This document shows positions 50,054-60,778 of a stretch of DNA of 64,000 nucleotides, one piece after another; the first letter of the stretch is position 1, and each line of letters opens with the position of its first letter. The translations under genes and the position numbers were made by a program. A model generated the notes under the pieces. That model searched no databases. It saw only the letters and a list, made by a program, of their open reading frames with translations, and was not told the DNA's origin. Origin of the DNA: Mesorhabditis belari (taxonomy: Eukaryota > Nematoda > Chromadorea > Rhabditida > Rhabditidae); the NCBI GenBank assembly GCA_958450365.1, contig CAUEEP010000022.1, positions 1-64,000 on the forward strand, read 5' to 3'.

Positions 50054-50579
50054 TTAGGTTGATGAATTGAAAACTGCCGGACTTTGAACTAAAATTAATT
50101 CAACATAAAACCATCAATTCATTCCAAATAATCTCCATTATTATTGACGACTTCTGTCCATTTTACAGGCAATTTGCGGATTCCTCTTTCGTAGTAGGAT
50201 TTTGGTTTGTGTGTGAGACAAGTGTGAGACTCAAAAATCGAGGACTGGAGACTGGAGATGTCCCAGTTTGAGCACTTTCTTCAAAAGAAACCCATTTTGG
50301 TGTCCATGGAAAAGTTGTAGAGAATCAAAAATTAGGCTTATATCCAAATTTCCAAAAAGATACATTTAGTAGTTTCGCTTAAAATGCAAGTTTTGTGAAA
50401 ATTCGTAAATTTGGCATTTCTTGAAAACCAGTTTTTGAATCGTTCTGAAAATTTGGATATAAGCTTGATTTTTGATTCTCTACAACTTTTTCATTGACAC
50501 CAAAATGGGTTTCTTTTGAAGAAAGTGCTCAAACTGGCACTTATGACAATAGTCGGTGGTTTTCAATTCACCAACCCAA
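50054..50579. mobile_element. Foldback element with TTGGGTTGG-type ends, 526 bp, copy 3
   Basis: TA-flanked; left end TTAGGTTGATGAATTGAAAA, right end the family complement. Cleanest single copy of the family in the window and therefore a good reference for its length. Confidence 0.85.
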
Positions 50580-50928
50580 TAAATCTTAAGTCTCTTTTCT
50601 ACGATTTTAAATTTCAGAGAAATCTTCAAATCAAAGAAATCATTTCACCAAGCTTTTTTTATTCTATGTTTTTTGAAAGGATTTTAGGATAAACAAGAGA
50701 ATTCCCGTTCGGATTTGCTTCAAAGGACTCAAATTTCCCTAAAAATGAGCTAAATCTAATAGTTAATCTTTTTTATTTAAATTACACATTTATTAGCTGA
50801 TTATTTATAAAGGAAAATTTCAAAAAGACGGAAAAGCTTTTCTGGACAAGCCAATACTGTGCCAACGGATCGAGCTCAAGCCTTGAACAGTCAACTCTAA
50901 CGTATTTCCTCTAATAAACGGCCCTCCC

Positions 50929-51096
50929 CCTCGACCAACTTTAGACGCCTCGTTCTCAGCCCCATTTTGAGATATTTTTATGTTTAATCTACCAAAAGAT
51001 AGAAGACATTAAGGGCTATATTTTGATATATTAAACATAAAAATATCTCAAAATGGGACTGAGAACAAGGCGTCTAAAGTTGGTCGAGGCAGGGGG
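50929..51096. mobile_element. Palindromic element, about 168 bp
   Basis: TCGACCAACTTTAGACGCCT and its complement bracket arms that stay complementary through AAATATCTCAAAATGGG. Confidence 0.75.
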
Positions 51097-51272
51097 AATA
51101 CGGTAAGTTTTGTTAACCCCAGCCAAATGCCCAAATAAGCTGGAAAATTGCATGAATAAACTTGTATCTTCACCGTTTTAATTCCATAAATTTAAAGATT
51201 TATTTACTTTATTGGATATTACAAAAGGAGAGGCAAATATTTTTGTATAAATTGAGAAAAGAATGATGGATG

Positions 51273-54200
51273 TCACTGAATATATACCAAATCGTACTCT
51301 CTAAAGTGATGCTCGAGAGTGTTCGGCTTTGGTTTATTGACGAGTTTGAAAGAGAAAATTCTTTCGTAATCATTCCTTCTTGTTCTTTCACGATCTCGGA
51401 AATTAACGAAAAGTATCCATTTCTTTGAGCTCTTTGGTAATTTCTTGGCTAGATCAGTCAGATTGTTGATTCGAGTGAAATGATTGTGGAGATAGGTCAT
51501 GATTCTGGAATTCTTTTCTAGAATTCTGAAAGATTCTAAAAGTAAAATAATAGAGATCTGTTAGATCTTTAGCTATCAGCATTCCCAGTAACCTCTAACA
51601 GATCCTACTGTGACTATATGTTCAATACAGGGACAGAAGACTAAATCAATGGTGTGATGTAATAGCTGAGCGGCTAGGGTTGCTGGGGCACACTCCAGAG
51701 CAGGCATTTGATTTTGAGTCCAGCGATCTTTCAACTTCTACAGAGTAATACAAAAGTTCGAAGCTATTAGGTTGAGGAAAAAGTAATGTCGGTTTTTGTC
51801 ACAAAACTGTTTATTGCTAAAAACACAAAAAAACGCACATCAATCAATGAGATATTCTCCATTATGATTGATGACTTGTTCTCATGTTCGTCGCAAGTCC
51901 CTGATCCCATCCTCAAAAAAAAAAAAAAAATGGGGAGTTTTCTAGCCAAAATAAGTGTCAACTGCTTTTTTTTGATCTGTGCAGGATTCTCGAACTTTTC
52001 TCCCATAAGAAAACTCTTCAACGACTGAAACAAAAAATAATCTGATGGGGTCAGGTCCGGACTATAAGGTGCGTGGGGCAGAAGTTTCTAACCAAGCTCG
52101 TCGATTTTTTGGTGAGTGATTTTTTGCAGTGTGAGGTTTTGCATTATCATGCAAAAATAGCAATTCTGATGTTTCAACGCCCAATTTCTTTAAAGCCTCT
52201 TTAACTCTCATCAACTTTTTTGAATAAAGATCAGCGGTGACAGTTTCGAGTGGTAAGGGTTGGATTGAGTTCAATGGCATCAAGCAAATCCGCATCTGAA
52301 ATCTCTTGCGGTCGTCCAGGCCGTTCCTCGTCTTGGAGACTTTCATCTCCATCTTTGAACCGCTGAAACCATCTTTGGCATTGTCTTTCGCTAATGCCGT
52401 TTTCCCCAAAAACTTCAATGATTGTCCGATGCGATTCAGCCGCGGATTTCCCTTGTTTAAAATCATGTTTCGAATTCAAAACCGATATTACTTTTCCCTC
52501 AACCTAATAGATCGTTGATTCGAGTGAAATGATTCTGGAATTCTTTTCTGGATTCTGAAAGTAAAATATTGTTTTTCGGTCGTCAAATTCAGCTTTTAAG
52601 ATAACAAAAAAACTATCCAACGCTGTGTACTCTTATAATAGTTTCCAATTATAGCAAGTTTATGTGAAATGGCTGCTTTATGGCTTTATGGCTTTGCAAG
52701 CAAAGATCAAGCCTTTTAATATATCAGCCAATATATCACCAGAATCAACCCAAATGGCTGATCGCTTGAATTTCTCTCAAAAACCATCTGAATTTTCTAA
52801 AATTTCTAATTAAACGTAGTCAGTCAAAAGCAATTTTATTTTTTTAAACTCTTTCTAAACGAATAGTCAAATTTCAGATTGATTGAAGCTGAATCGCAAA
52901 ACTTATTGCTCTAAAAAGTTGGGTAATCGAATTTCAAGTTTTCAGTGTTCTTTCACAAGAAAATAGGTTTATCTACTCGATGAGAAGGCTCTATTTTTGC
53001 GGAAGAATGTTCTAGACCGAAATCTAGACCGAAATTTTATCTAGATTTCGAATTTCTAAACCGTTTTGTAAAGAATTTTCTCTGTTGGCCCTAAAAAACG
53101 AGATGGCTTCGAACTTTTGTGTCACCCTCTATAGTTAAGTTATCCAAAGCGTCTTAAAGCCGTTATCAAGAATAGAGGTACCCATATTGAATAATTTGTT
53201 ATTTTTTAAATGAATATGATTACTGTTGTTAATTTTCAATAAAGTTTACATGAATCCGTCCATATTTCATTACGATACACGGTTCTGAGTCTGTAACCAT
53301 ACTTATGCCGCACCCTGTAGCTTGTAAGCCAAACTAAATCAGGCCAAGCCAAGCCAAGGCAGAAATCAGGTTCAGAGCTGGCTCTAGGATTTGACTAGAA
53401 CATCCTGGTACAATTTTCTTTGGTCAAGTTAGATCAGAAGTCAGGTACTGATTGATTGGGGAGGCTGGCCTGGCTAGTGAGCCTGGCTGGCTGGCTAGTG
53501 AGCCTGGCTGGCTGGCTAGTGAGCCTGGCTAACTGGCTAGAACCAATAAAGTTAGACTTGCTCTGACTCGATTGACAATCTTGAGTCAATTTTCGGAAAA
53601 CAATTAAAATGATAAGCCATTTCAAGAAACCAACTTTACATCGGTATTCCGAAAGAGCCAGATCTCCGATTGCAACGACCCAGGTCCAAAGATCTCAACT
53701 TTTCCTTGATAGAGATACTGCAAACGGTTAGAAATGAAAAACTTTCGACTCCTACCTCGAAAAACCTCTCAATTTTATCCCAATTCATCTAAATAAGTTA
53801 AAATATTTCGGGTTACGGTAGCTTTTCCCACCTGAACATAGAGAATCATTCCCTGATTTTTCTCGGCTGAATGATTGGGAGCGAAATGTCGATTAGAAAC
53901 TGATTCGGCCACACATTTTGGCATAGATAAAGCAAAATTTTTGCCCCAATGAGTCGTGAAATTTCTTGGCTTCAATGCATCTCTAAGAATTTGATTAGTA
54001 CCTATAGTAACTAACGATAGTTTTTCGCTTACAATAGCAAGTACTGAAATGTGTTGTACGGGTGCCAATGATGACTTTGAGTGAAATTCGGATTGATCCA
54101 CTCGGTGAAGTCCAACTCGAAAATATCTCCTTTTGCAATTTTAAGCAAAATGCTATCCGGGTTCTCGAAAAGAGCTTTTCGATAAAAGAGATGGTTTTCC

Positions 54201-57200
54201 TGAAAGCTGATGAAATGACAACAAAGATTAATGTACTTTTTTGTACATTTAATGTACTTTTTTGTACTTTAATGTATATTTAATGTACTTTAATGTATAT
54301 TTAATGTACTTTAATGTATATTTAATGTACTTTAATGTACTTTACTGTACTTTACTGTACTTTACTGTACTTTAATGTATATTTAATGTACTTTAATGTA
54401 CTTTAATGTACTTTAATGTACTTTAATGTACTTTAATGTACTTTAATGTACTTTAATGTACTTTAATGTACTTTAATGTACTTTAATGTACTTTAATGTA
54501 CTTTAATGTACACTTTTTGCTTGAAAATAGAAAAACACTCTTTCTAGCGCCTTCATTTTTTGGGAAACAATTTCGAGTCAACGTAAAAGAGCAATAGTGC
54601 GCCAAAATGTGTGCATTTTGTGCATTTATGTATAAAGTGAGTAAAAGATTTTTACAAACTCAATTCTATTCCATTCTATTCCATTCTATTCGATTCCATT
54701 CCACTGCATTCCTTTCAATTTTAGTGTAGACTAGAGAATGACCGCAAATTATCGCCTCCCAATTTTTGGGCTATATCTTGGCTGTACCAAGCTATAGCTG
54801 TTGTGATATAGCCCTATACCTCACTGGTTACCGTAAATACCGTATTTACTCGAATAGAAGACCGGCCTCGATTATAAGACCGCCTCAAATAGAAAACGGG
54901 GTCTAGGGGATGATCGAAAAAAATAGAAGACCGTCTCGAATATAAGACCGGTCTTATATTCGAGGTACCCTGTTTTCTATTCTGCGCGAAAGTGGTCGTA
55001 CTCAAATACAAGAAAAGAATAAGGGGAATTTACTCAATAGGGTAAAAATATTATATTTTCATTCAATAGCACTATTTTTTTTGGTATTTTTCTACATCTT
55101 GTGATTTTTTTTGGTACTTTTCCATTATACATTATAACTTGCTCCCAAACGACATACGAGAAATTCAGTCGCTTTTCATATTCAAGAAACGTATCGATGC
55201 TTTAGATCTAGTGGCTCTTTGCCGTAAGTAATTGGCTTATTGATTTCAGTATGTATTGTATGATTAAGTATCACTGTGCATTTCTCTATGATTTCTTTCA
55301 CTTTATCGTTTGAATAAAGTATTATTATACCTCCTCCATCTCCACATTTCCGTTATACCCCGCCATTTTGAGTCTGATTATTTTTAATTACTTTATTACC
55401 TGATCATTTTTTATCTAAAAATTGGCGGGGTATAACGGAAATGTGGAGCTGGCGGAGGTATAACGGAAAAGTAGCATTTTTTTTTTTAGGTGATGGGTGG
55501 TGCTACGAAACGGAAAGCCTACAGTGCCGCCTTTAAACTCGAGGCCATTAGTTTTTCAAAGAAAAGCTCGAAAGAGGCGGCTGCTCGACAGTTTAATGTG
55601 ACTCCAAAGATGATTCGAGACTGGACGGCAAAAGAGAAGTCGCTGCAAAACACTCAAAAGTCAAAGCATCCAAGTTTGGGAAAGTCAACTTCTCACCGAT
55701 GCAGCCAAAAAGAAGAGTGAAGACAGAGTAAAGGAACTTTAGCAGTGATTCAAAGGAGCAATTCAAAGCAATTCATCATCGCAACATTCTTTTTACGGAT
55801 GAGAAGGATTTTTACAGTCGAGCAGTTCGTGAATCATCAAAATAATCGCGTAAACCACAAGAAAAATCTACATTTGACAGCTCTGGATACCCGAAATTAA
55901 TGGTTAATGGTCATTAATGGTTTTGGTGGGGAATAATGGAAAGACACCTTTGATCTTTGTGTCACAAGGGATGAAATTCGGATTGATCCACTCGGTGAAG
56001 TCCAACTCGAAAATATCTCCTTTTGCAATTTTAAGCAAAATGCTATCCGGGTTCTCGAAAAGAGCTTTTCGATAAAAGAGATGGTTTTCCTGAAAGCTGA
56101 TGAAATGACAACAAAGATTAATGTACTTTTTTGTACATTTAATGTACTTTTTTGTACTTTAATGTATATTTAATGTACTTTAATGTATATTTAATGTACT
56201 TTAATGTATATTTAATGTACTTTAATGTACTTTACTGTACTTTACTGTACTTTACTGTACTTTAATGTATATTTAATGTACTTTAATGTACTTTAATGTA
56301 CTTTAATGTACTTTAATGTACTTTAATGTACTTTAATGTACTTTAATGTACTTTAATGTACTTTAATGTACTTTAATGTACTTTAATGTACTTTAATGTA
56401 CACTTTTTGCTTGAAAATAGAAAAACACTCTTTCTAGCGCCTTCATTTTTTGGGAAACAATTTCGAGTCAACGTAAAAGAGCAATAGTGCGCCAAAATGT
56501 GTGCATTTTGTGCATTTATGTATAAAGTGAGTAAAAGATTTTTACAAACTCAATTCTATTCCATTCTATTCCATTCTATTCGATTCCATTCCACTGCATT
56601 CCTTTCAATTTTAGTGTAGACTAGAGAATGACCGCAAATTATCGCCTCCCAATTTTTGGGCTATATCTTGGCTGTACCAAGCTATAGCTGTTGTGATATA
56701 GCCCTATACCTCACTGGTTACCGTAAATACCGTATTTACTCGAATAGAAGACCGGCCTCGATTATAAGACCGCCTCAAATAGAAAACGGGGTCTAGGGGA
56801 TGATCGAAAAAAATAGAAGACCGTCTCGAATATAAGACCGGTCTTATATTCGAGGTACCCTGTTTTCTATTCTGCGCGAAAGTGGTCGTACTCAAATACA
56901 AGAAAAGAATAAGGGGAATTTACTCAATAGGGTAAAAATATTATATTTTCATTCAATAGCACTATTTTTTTTGGTATTTTTCTACATCTTGTGATTTTTT
57001 TTGGTACTTTTCCATTATACATTATAACTTGCTCCCAAACGACATACGAGAAATTCAGTCGCTTTTCATATTCAAGAAACGTATCGATGCTTTAGATCTA
57101 GTGGCTCTTTGCCGTAAGTAATTGGCTTATTGATTTCAGTATGTATTGTATGATTAAGTATCACTGTGCATTTCTCTATGATTTCTTTCACTTTATCGTT

Positions 57201-58362
57201 TGAATAAAGTATTATTATACCTCCTCCATCTCCACATTTCCGTTATACCCCGCCATTTTGAGTCTGATTATTTTTAATTACTTTATTACCTGATCATTTT
57301 TTATCTAAAAATTGGCGGGGTATAACGGAAATGTGGAGCTGGCGGAGGTATAACGGAAAAGTAGCATTTTTTTTTTTTAGGTGATGGGTGGTGCTACGAA
57401 ACGGAAAGCCTACAGTGCCGCCTTTAAACTCGAGGCCATTAGTTTTTCAAAGAAAAGCTCGAAAGAGGCGGCTGCTCGACAGTTTAATGTGACTCCAAAG
57501 ATGATTCGAGACTGGACGGCAAAAGAGAAGTCGCTGCAAAACACTCAAAAGTCAAAGCATCCAAGTTTGGGAAAGTCAACTTCTCACCGATGCAGCCAAA
57601 AAGAAGAGTGAAGACAGAGTAAAGGAACTTTAGCAGTGATTCAAAGGAGCAATTCAAAGCAATTCATCATCGCAACATTCTTTTTACGGATGAGAAGGAT
57701 TTTTACAGTCGAGCAGTTCGTGAATCATCAAAATAATCGCGTAAACCACAAGAAAAATCTACATTTGACAGCTCTGGATACCCGAAATTAATGGTTAATG
57801 GTCATTAATGGTTTTGGTGGGGAATAATGGAAAGACACCTTTGATCTTTGTGTCACAAGGGATTAAAGTTAATGCACAGAATTATCTGAACGAGCTTCAA
57901 CCATGGGCACAACAATGTAGATTATTTTTCCGGTTCCGGTTTTAGTTCCAGGTTTTGTAAATTTAAAACATGAAAAGCTTATTTAATTTTTGAACAAACC
58001 AAGCTGAAAACGAGTTTCCGAATAGCGGTGTTCTTGAAGAAATTTTGTGAGCATTTGTAAAGAGAGAAATTTCGGAGTACTCCATTGATGTTTATGTCGA
58101 AGTTAGAGCTCTCCAATGTTGAACCCTAAATTCGTTTTCGTTTTTGAAATCTTTTTAATAAAGATTTTAGTTTCAAAAAAACTTTTCAATTATTCATTTC
58201 TCTCACCTCAATACTGATCAATTCAATCACTTTCGCTAAACGACGAGTGTTTCTCGTTATTATTCGCTCATTTTTCTTTGACGTTTGTTTAAATTGAATA
58301 AGACTCTTGTAGTCAAGATATTCAGCGATTTTCAGCAAGAGTTCAATTGGGAGAAAATCCAT
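51273..58362 (-). CDS. F-box protein, 322 aa, 7 exons
   Basis: Predicted substrate-recognition subunit of an SCF ubiquitin ligase. Exons 5' to 3': 58362-58207, 58125-58000, 54199-54033, 53982-53832, 53788-53756, 53717-53635, 51525-51273. All six junctions are GT-AG in phase; the sum is 323 codons with the stop. Exon 1 is a clear F-box: MDFLPIELLLKIAEYLDY, then LIQFKQTSKKNERIIT. The rest (WINPNFTQSHHWHPYNTF, HWGKNFALSMPKCVAES, YLYQGKVEIFGPGSLQSEIW, WILFVNFRDRERTRRNDYE) is a substrate-binding half I cannot name; nematode F-box families usually carry FTH or FBA modules. The two exons of the partial gene at 61886-63261 are homologous to the last two here, and the first of them is the same length (83 bases), which supports the model. 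Intron 2 contains the 1.89-kb tandem duplication; intron 6 holds a deleted mariner and a tRNA-like sequence. Confidence 0.85.
51653..51730 (+). tRNA. tRNA-like sequence (Ser/Leu-like)
   Basis: GATGTAATAGCTGAGCGGCT resembles an acceptor plus class II D-arm; the B-box is poor (ATTTTGAGTCC). Clearly degenerate. Located beside a mariner in F-box intron 6. Confidence 0.35.
51767..52507 (-). mobile_element. Internally deleted mariner, 741 bp
   Basis: Ends TTAGGTTGAGGAAAAAGTAA and complement, flanked by TA on both sides (51765-51766, 52508-52509). It interrupts a partial copy of the last F-box exon (52510-52547). Confidence 0.88.
52080..52480 (-). pseudogene. Mariner transposase remnant
   Basis: N-terminal DFKQGKSAAESHRTI, RQCQRWFQRFKDGDESL and a separate frame with LLFLHDNAKPHTAK (second catalytic Asp). 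The middle of the gene is deleted and at least one frame change separates the parts. Confidence 0.85.
52510..52547 (-). pseudogene. Partial extra copy of the last F-box exon
   Basis: After TTTTACTTTCAG the minus strand reads AGAAAAGAATTCCAGAATCA and HFTRIN-coding bases, matching exon 7 at 51525-51460 with a 20-base deletion. The deleted mariner sits directly after GATC, cutting it off. Confidence 0.6.
52566..53634. other. F-box intron 6, right part
   Basis: No exon seen. Contains short CTGGCTGGCTAGTGAGC repeats at 53470-53535 and a TGTGTCACCCTCTATAG motif at 53120 that may belong to an old Tc1/mariner end. Confidence 0.35.
54235..54511. repeat. 10-bp satellite (CTTTAATGTA)
   Basis: About 27 copies of CTTTAATGTA with ATATTTAATGTA and CTTTACTGTA variants; copied with the tandem duplication at 56125-56401. 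Confidence 0.95.
54835..54985. repeat. Inverted motif block with CCGTATTTACTCGAATAGAA
   Basis: Contains AGACCGGCCTCGATTATAAG and AATATAAGACCGGTCTTATA, i.e. several copies of a short inverted motif. Present again in copy 2 of the duplication (56725-56875). Confidence 0.6.
55325..55447. mobile_element. Inverted repeat with GTTATACCCCGCCATTTT arms
   Basis: TACCTCCTCCATCTCCACAT and TTCCGTTATACC are mirrored at 55410-55470. This is probably one end region of the pogo/Tc1-like element whose frame follows. Duplicated at 57216-57338. Confidence 0.6.
55493..55971 (+). pseudogene. Pogo/Tc1-like transposase, copy 1, truncated
   Basis: An open N-terminal part, TKRKAYSAAFKLEAISF and KEAAARQFNVTPKMIRDWTA, is a Psq/Brinker-type helix-turn-helix as used by pogo-like transposases. 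After a stop at 55720 the sequence still shows ILFTDEK (first catalytic Asp) and GKTPLIFVSQG in different frames. Cut off at the duplication border within CACAAGGGA. Confidence 0.75.
55972..56089 (-). pseudogene. Duplicated 5' part of F-box exon 3 (decoy exon)
   Basis: 118 bases identical to 54082-54199, including the TTTCAG acceptor, now lying in F-box intron 2. It has no natural donor, so use of this acceptor would read on into transposon sequence. Confidence 0.85.
55972..57862. repeat. Tandem duplication, copy 2 (1891 bp)
   Basis: Second copy of 54082-55971. At its right end the transposase continues (TTAAAGTTAATGCACAG) instead of meeting exon 3 sequence, which shows that this side is the original and the internal junction is the new one. 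Confidence 0.95.
57384..57905 (+). pseudogene. Pogo/Tc1-like transposase, copy 2, longer
   Basis: Same helix-turn-helix frame as copy 1, then stops, then FTDEK and the frame GKTPLIFVSQGIKVNAQNYL and NELQPWAQQC. Decayed by frame changes; the third acidic residue was not found. Confidence 0.75.
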
Positions 58363-58439
58363 GAGCTAAAAAAGGGAAAGATCACGGTGATATTTACAAA
58401 AATTTAGATCTAGTTTCTATAAAATAAACAAAAACAAGA

Positions 58440-58915
58440 ACTTTATTAAGAAAACTGCATTGTTCGGATATAAACAAGAATCTTATTAAGAAAACTGCGT
58501 TGTTCGGATGTAAACAAGCGTTTGCACTGCTTAACTCGTGAGGAAGCCATTTCCCGCATCTGATTGCCTTTCCAATGGCGTGGAGATGCCATTGGAATGG
58601 TAGAATGCTCATCAATGGTAGGATTTGAACATAGAAACTGTTGAGCAAGTTCACGCGTCGTTTGACATGGATCTGATTCGATTGCAGCCATCAAAATATC
58701 GTTGTCTACTGTTTGAGGTAGACAACGATATTCTTGACGAGAGTGTTCATCATCCTCGAGACTCATCACCATTCCGAAAGCGTTGGAACGAGGCTCGGCA
58801 TCGGCTTTCAAACAATACATCATTCCCAAATGCTTTGACCAAATCTCGATGGGATTCCGCGACTGTTTTGCCCAATTTGAAGTCGTAAAGTAGGCAGACG
58901 CGAACTTGATATATT
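58440..58915 (-). pseudogene. Mariner remnant, copy 3, rearranged
   Basis: Same N-terminal mariner sequence as 32459-32890 (CLPQTVDNDILMAAIESDP, TTRELAQQF, HAIGK), but with a deletion around 58760 and a local duplication near 58580-58620. The end motif GTTCGGATATAAACAAG is present twice. It ends against a truncated foldback end at 58916. Confidence 0.8.
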
Positions 58916-58973
58916 GGGTTGGTGAATTGAAAACTCCCGGACTTTGAACTAAAATTTATTTAAAACCATAAAA

Positions 58974-59720
58974 CGTTGCCAGTCGCGGAGGTCAAAACCT
59001 AAAAATTATTAGGTTGTTCAGATATAAACGAGCATTTGCACTGCTTAACTCGTGAGGAAGCCATTTCCCGCATCTGATCGTCTTTCCAATGGCGTGGAGA
59101 TGCTCATCAATAGTAGAATTTGTACATAGAAACTGTTGAGCAAGTTCACGCGTTGTTTGGCATGGATCCGATTCGATTGCAGCCATCAAAATATCGTTGT
59201 CTACTGTTTGAGGTAGACAACGATATTCTTGACGAGAGTATTCATCATCCTCGAGACTTTCATCACCATTCCGAAAGCGTTGGAACGAGGCTCGGCATCG
59301 GCTTTCAAACAATACATCATTCCCAAATGCTTTGACCAAATCTCGATGGGATTCCGCGACTGTTTTGCCCAGTTTGAAGTCGTAAAGTAGGCAGACGCGA
59401 ACTTGATATTTGAAGTCGGTCATCTAAAGCAAGAAAAAAATCTTAAAAATAAGAAATTATCCGTTTAAAAAGATTCCAAATATGCACAAGATAAGGTACT
59501 TTTAAATACAAAAAGACATATTTTAAAAGCTTTCCTCACAACAATAAGTTTAATAACGCTTGTTTATATCCGAACAACCTAATGTATATGCTATAGCCGA
59601 TTAAGATTGAAAAATTTTCGCTAATCAAAACTTAACCGGCTAGCCGATTAAGATTAAAACATATAACACTCTTAAATATGCAAATTAAACCTCAAATACT
59701 AATTAGCCAAAGCTTGTTTT
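58974..59720. mobile_element. Deleted mariner with shared flanks, copy 2
   Basis: Mariner ends TTAGGTTGTTCAGATATAAA near 59010 and complement near 59580, about 572 bp, with the transposase N-terminal frame 59423-58992 (minus). Flanks on both sides match the flanks of the 32437-34270 copy. Confidence 0.8.
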
Positions 59721-59754
59721 TATCCGAACAATCTAATAGCAAGATAAATGGCAT

Positions 59755-59822
59755 GGCCAGATGGCCGACCGGTTAGGAGTCTTGTCTCTTAAGCGGAAGG
59801 TCGAGGGTTCAATCACTCTGGC
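59755..59822 (+). tRNA. tRNA-like sequence, Lys(CTT)-type loop
   Basis: GGCCAGA and TCTGGCA pair at six of seven acceptor positions; GGCCGACCGGTTAGGAGTC is D-arm-like; loop CTCTTAA would give anticodon CTT; GGGTTCAATCAC is the B-box. The T stem overlaps the acceptor strand by two bases, so one or two bases are missing. Best candidate here for a recent tRNA copy, still not canonical. Confidence 0.5.
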
Positions 59823-59829
59823 AAGATAA

Positions 59830-60778
59830 AAATGTTTCTTTTTCCCACCAAGTGGGTTTTTTCTTTCACAACATTTGGGTAATAGGGGTAAATAGGGGTG
59901 AGAACGGCCGCAGTGCCATAAAATTGTGTGTTTAACCTTTATGTCTTATTATGTACCCTTTGTTTGTATCACATTATTGGTTTTCAATAAATGTATTTTT
60001 TTTTTTTTAAATAAAATGATTTTGAAATCAATTGAATCAAAAAGGAATCGAAATTTGTGCTTTTTTTTTGGGGGGAAATCAATGCACAAACAGTGAGTTA
60101 TCAATAAGTAAAGAGAAAGTAAAGAGAAAGTCAAGTAAGTAAAGAGTAAAGAGTAAAGTAAAGAGAAAAAAAAGAGCAAAAGAATATTCAGATTCAATCT
60201 CTACAAAAAAAAATGATTAAAAAATGATATTAGATGCAATTTTGAAAAGAAAACAGGGTAAATCTTTTAAATTATCCGTTCTCTTTTGCTCTCTTTGTTC
60301 TCTTTTCTGTTCTCTTCACCGCTTTTTTATCAAATTTTGCAAAATTGTGCAATCGTTTGTCGTATTTTTTTTTAAAAATCGAGAATGAAACAAAATTTTG
60401 AGGCTTTTTAAAGGGTTTATAGTGCTTTTTTTTTCTGTAAAAACTATTCATTCAGTTTATTGTTTTTTTTTCAAACTTAACTCAATCAAAGTAAAAATGA
60501 TTTTAGATGCAATTTCAAAGAGTAAACATAGTTGAGAAACTGGTAATTTTAACAATGAACAATCAAGAAATGAAGTAGGTGATCAGATTTTGAGCGAAAA
60601 TTTGGGTTTTTAACTTACAATATACAAAAAGAATATACCGTATTTTATATGGACGACGGGACGCACTATTTTAACAATATACGGACGCCCGGACGCACTA
60701 TCACTTGGCCACGCGGTAGCATTTATTCTTTAATTTCGCTTTTAAGGAAAAACGGCCAAATTACCATATTTTTTCTAA
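59830..60778. other. AT-rich intergenic region, no gene
   Basis: T- and A-runs, AAAGTAAAGAG repeats at 60105-60170, and a small GGACGCACTATT repeat pair at 60650-60705. Confidence 0.4.

Larger units (their letters stand above)
45052..51272. other. 6-kb region without a recognisable gene
   Basis: I found no exon chain here. Contents: a purine-rich stretch at 45150-45365 (pyrimidine-rich on the Van Gogh strand, just upstream of its start), a tRNA-like sequence at 47838-47914, 50-bp repeats at 48120-48310, a foldback element at 50054-50579 and a palindrome at 50929-51096. The remaining open frames are short and have no family signal. Confidence 0.5.
54082..55971. repeat. Tandem duplication, copy 1 (1890 bp)
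   Basis: The block 54082-55971 is repeated as 55972-57862 with no difference I can find apart from one T in a T-run near 55480/57371. The left border lies inside F-box exon 3; the right border lies inside a decayed transposase frame. Confidence 0.95.
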
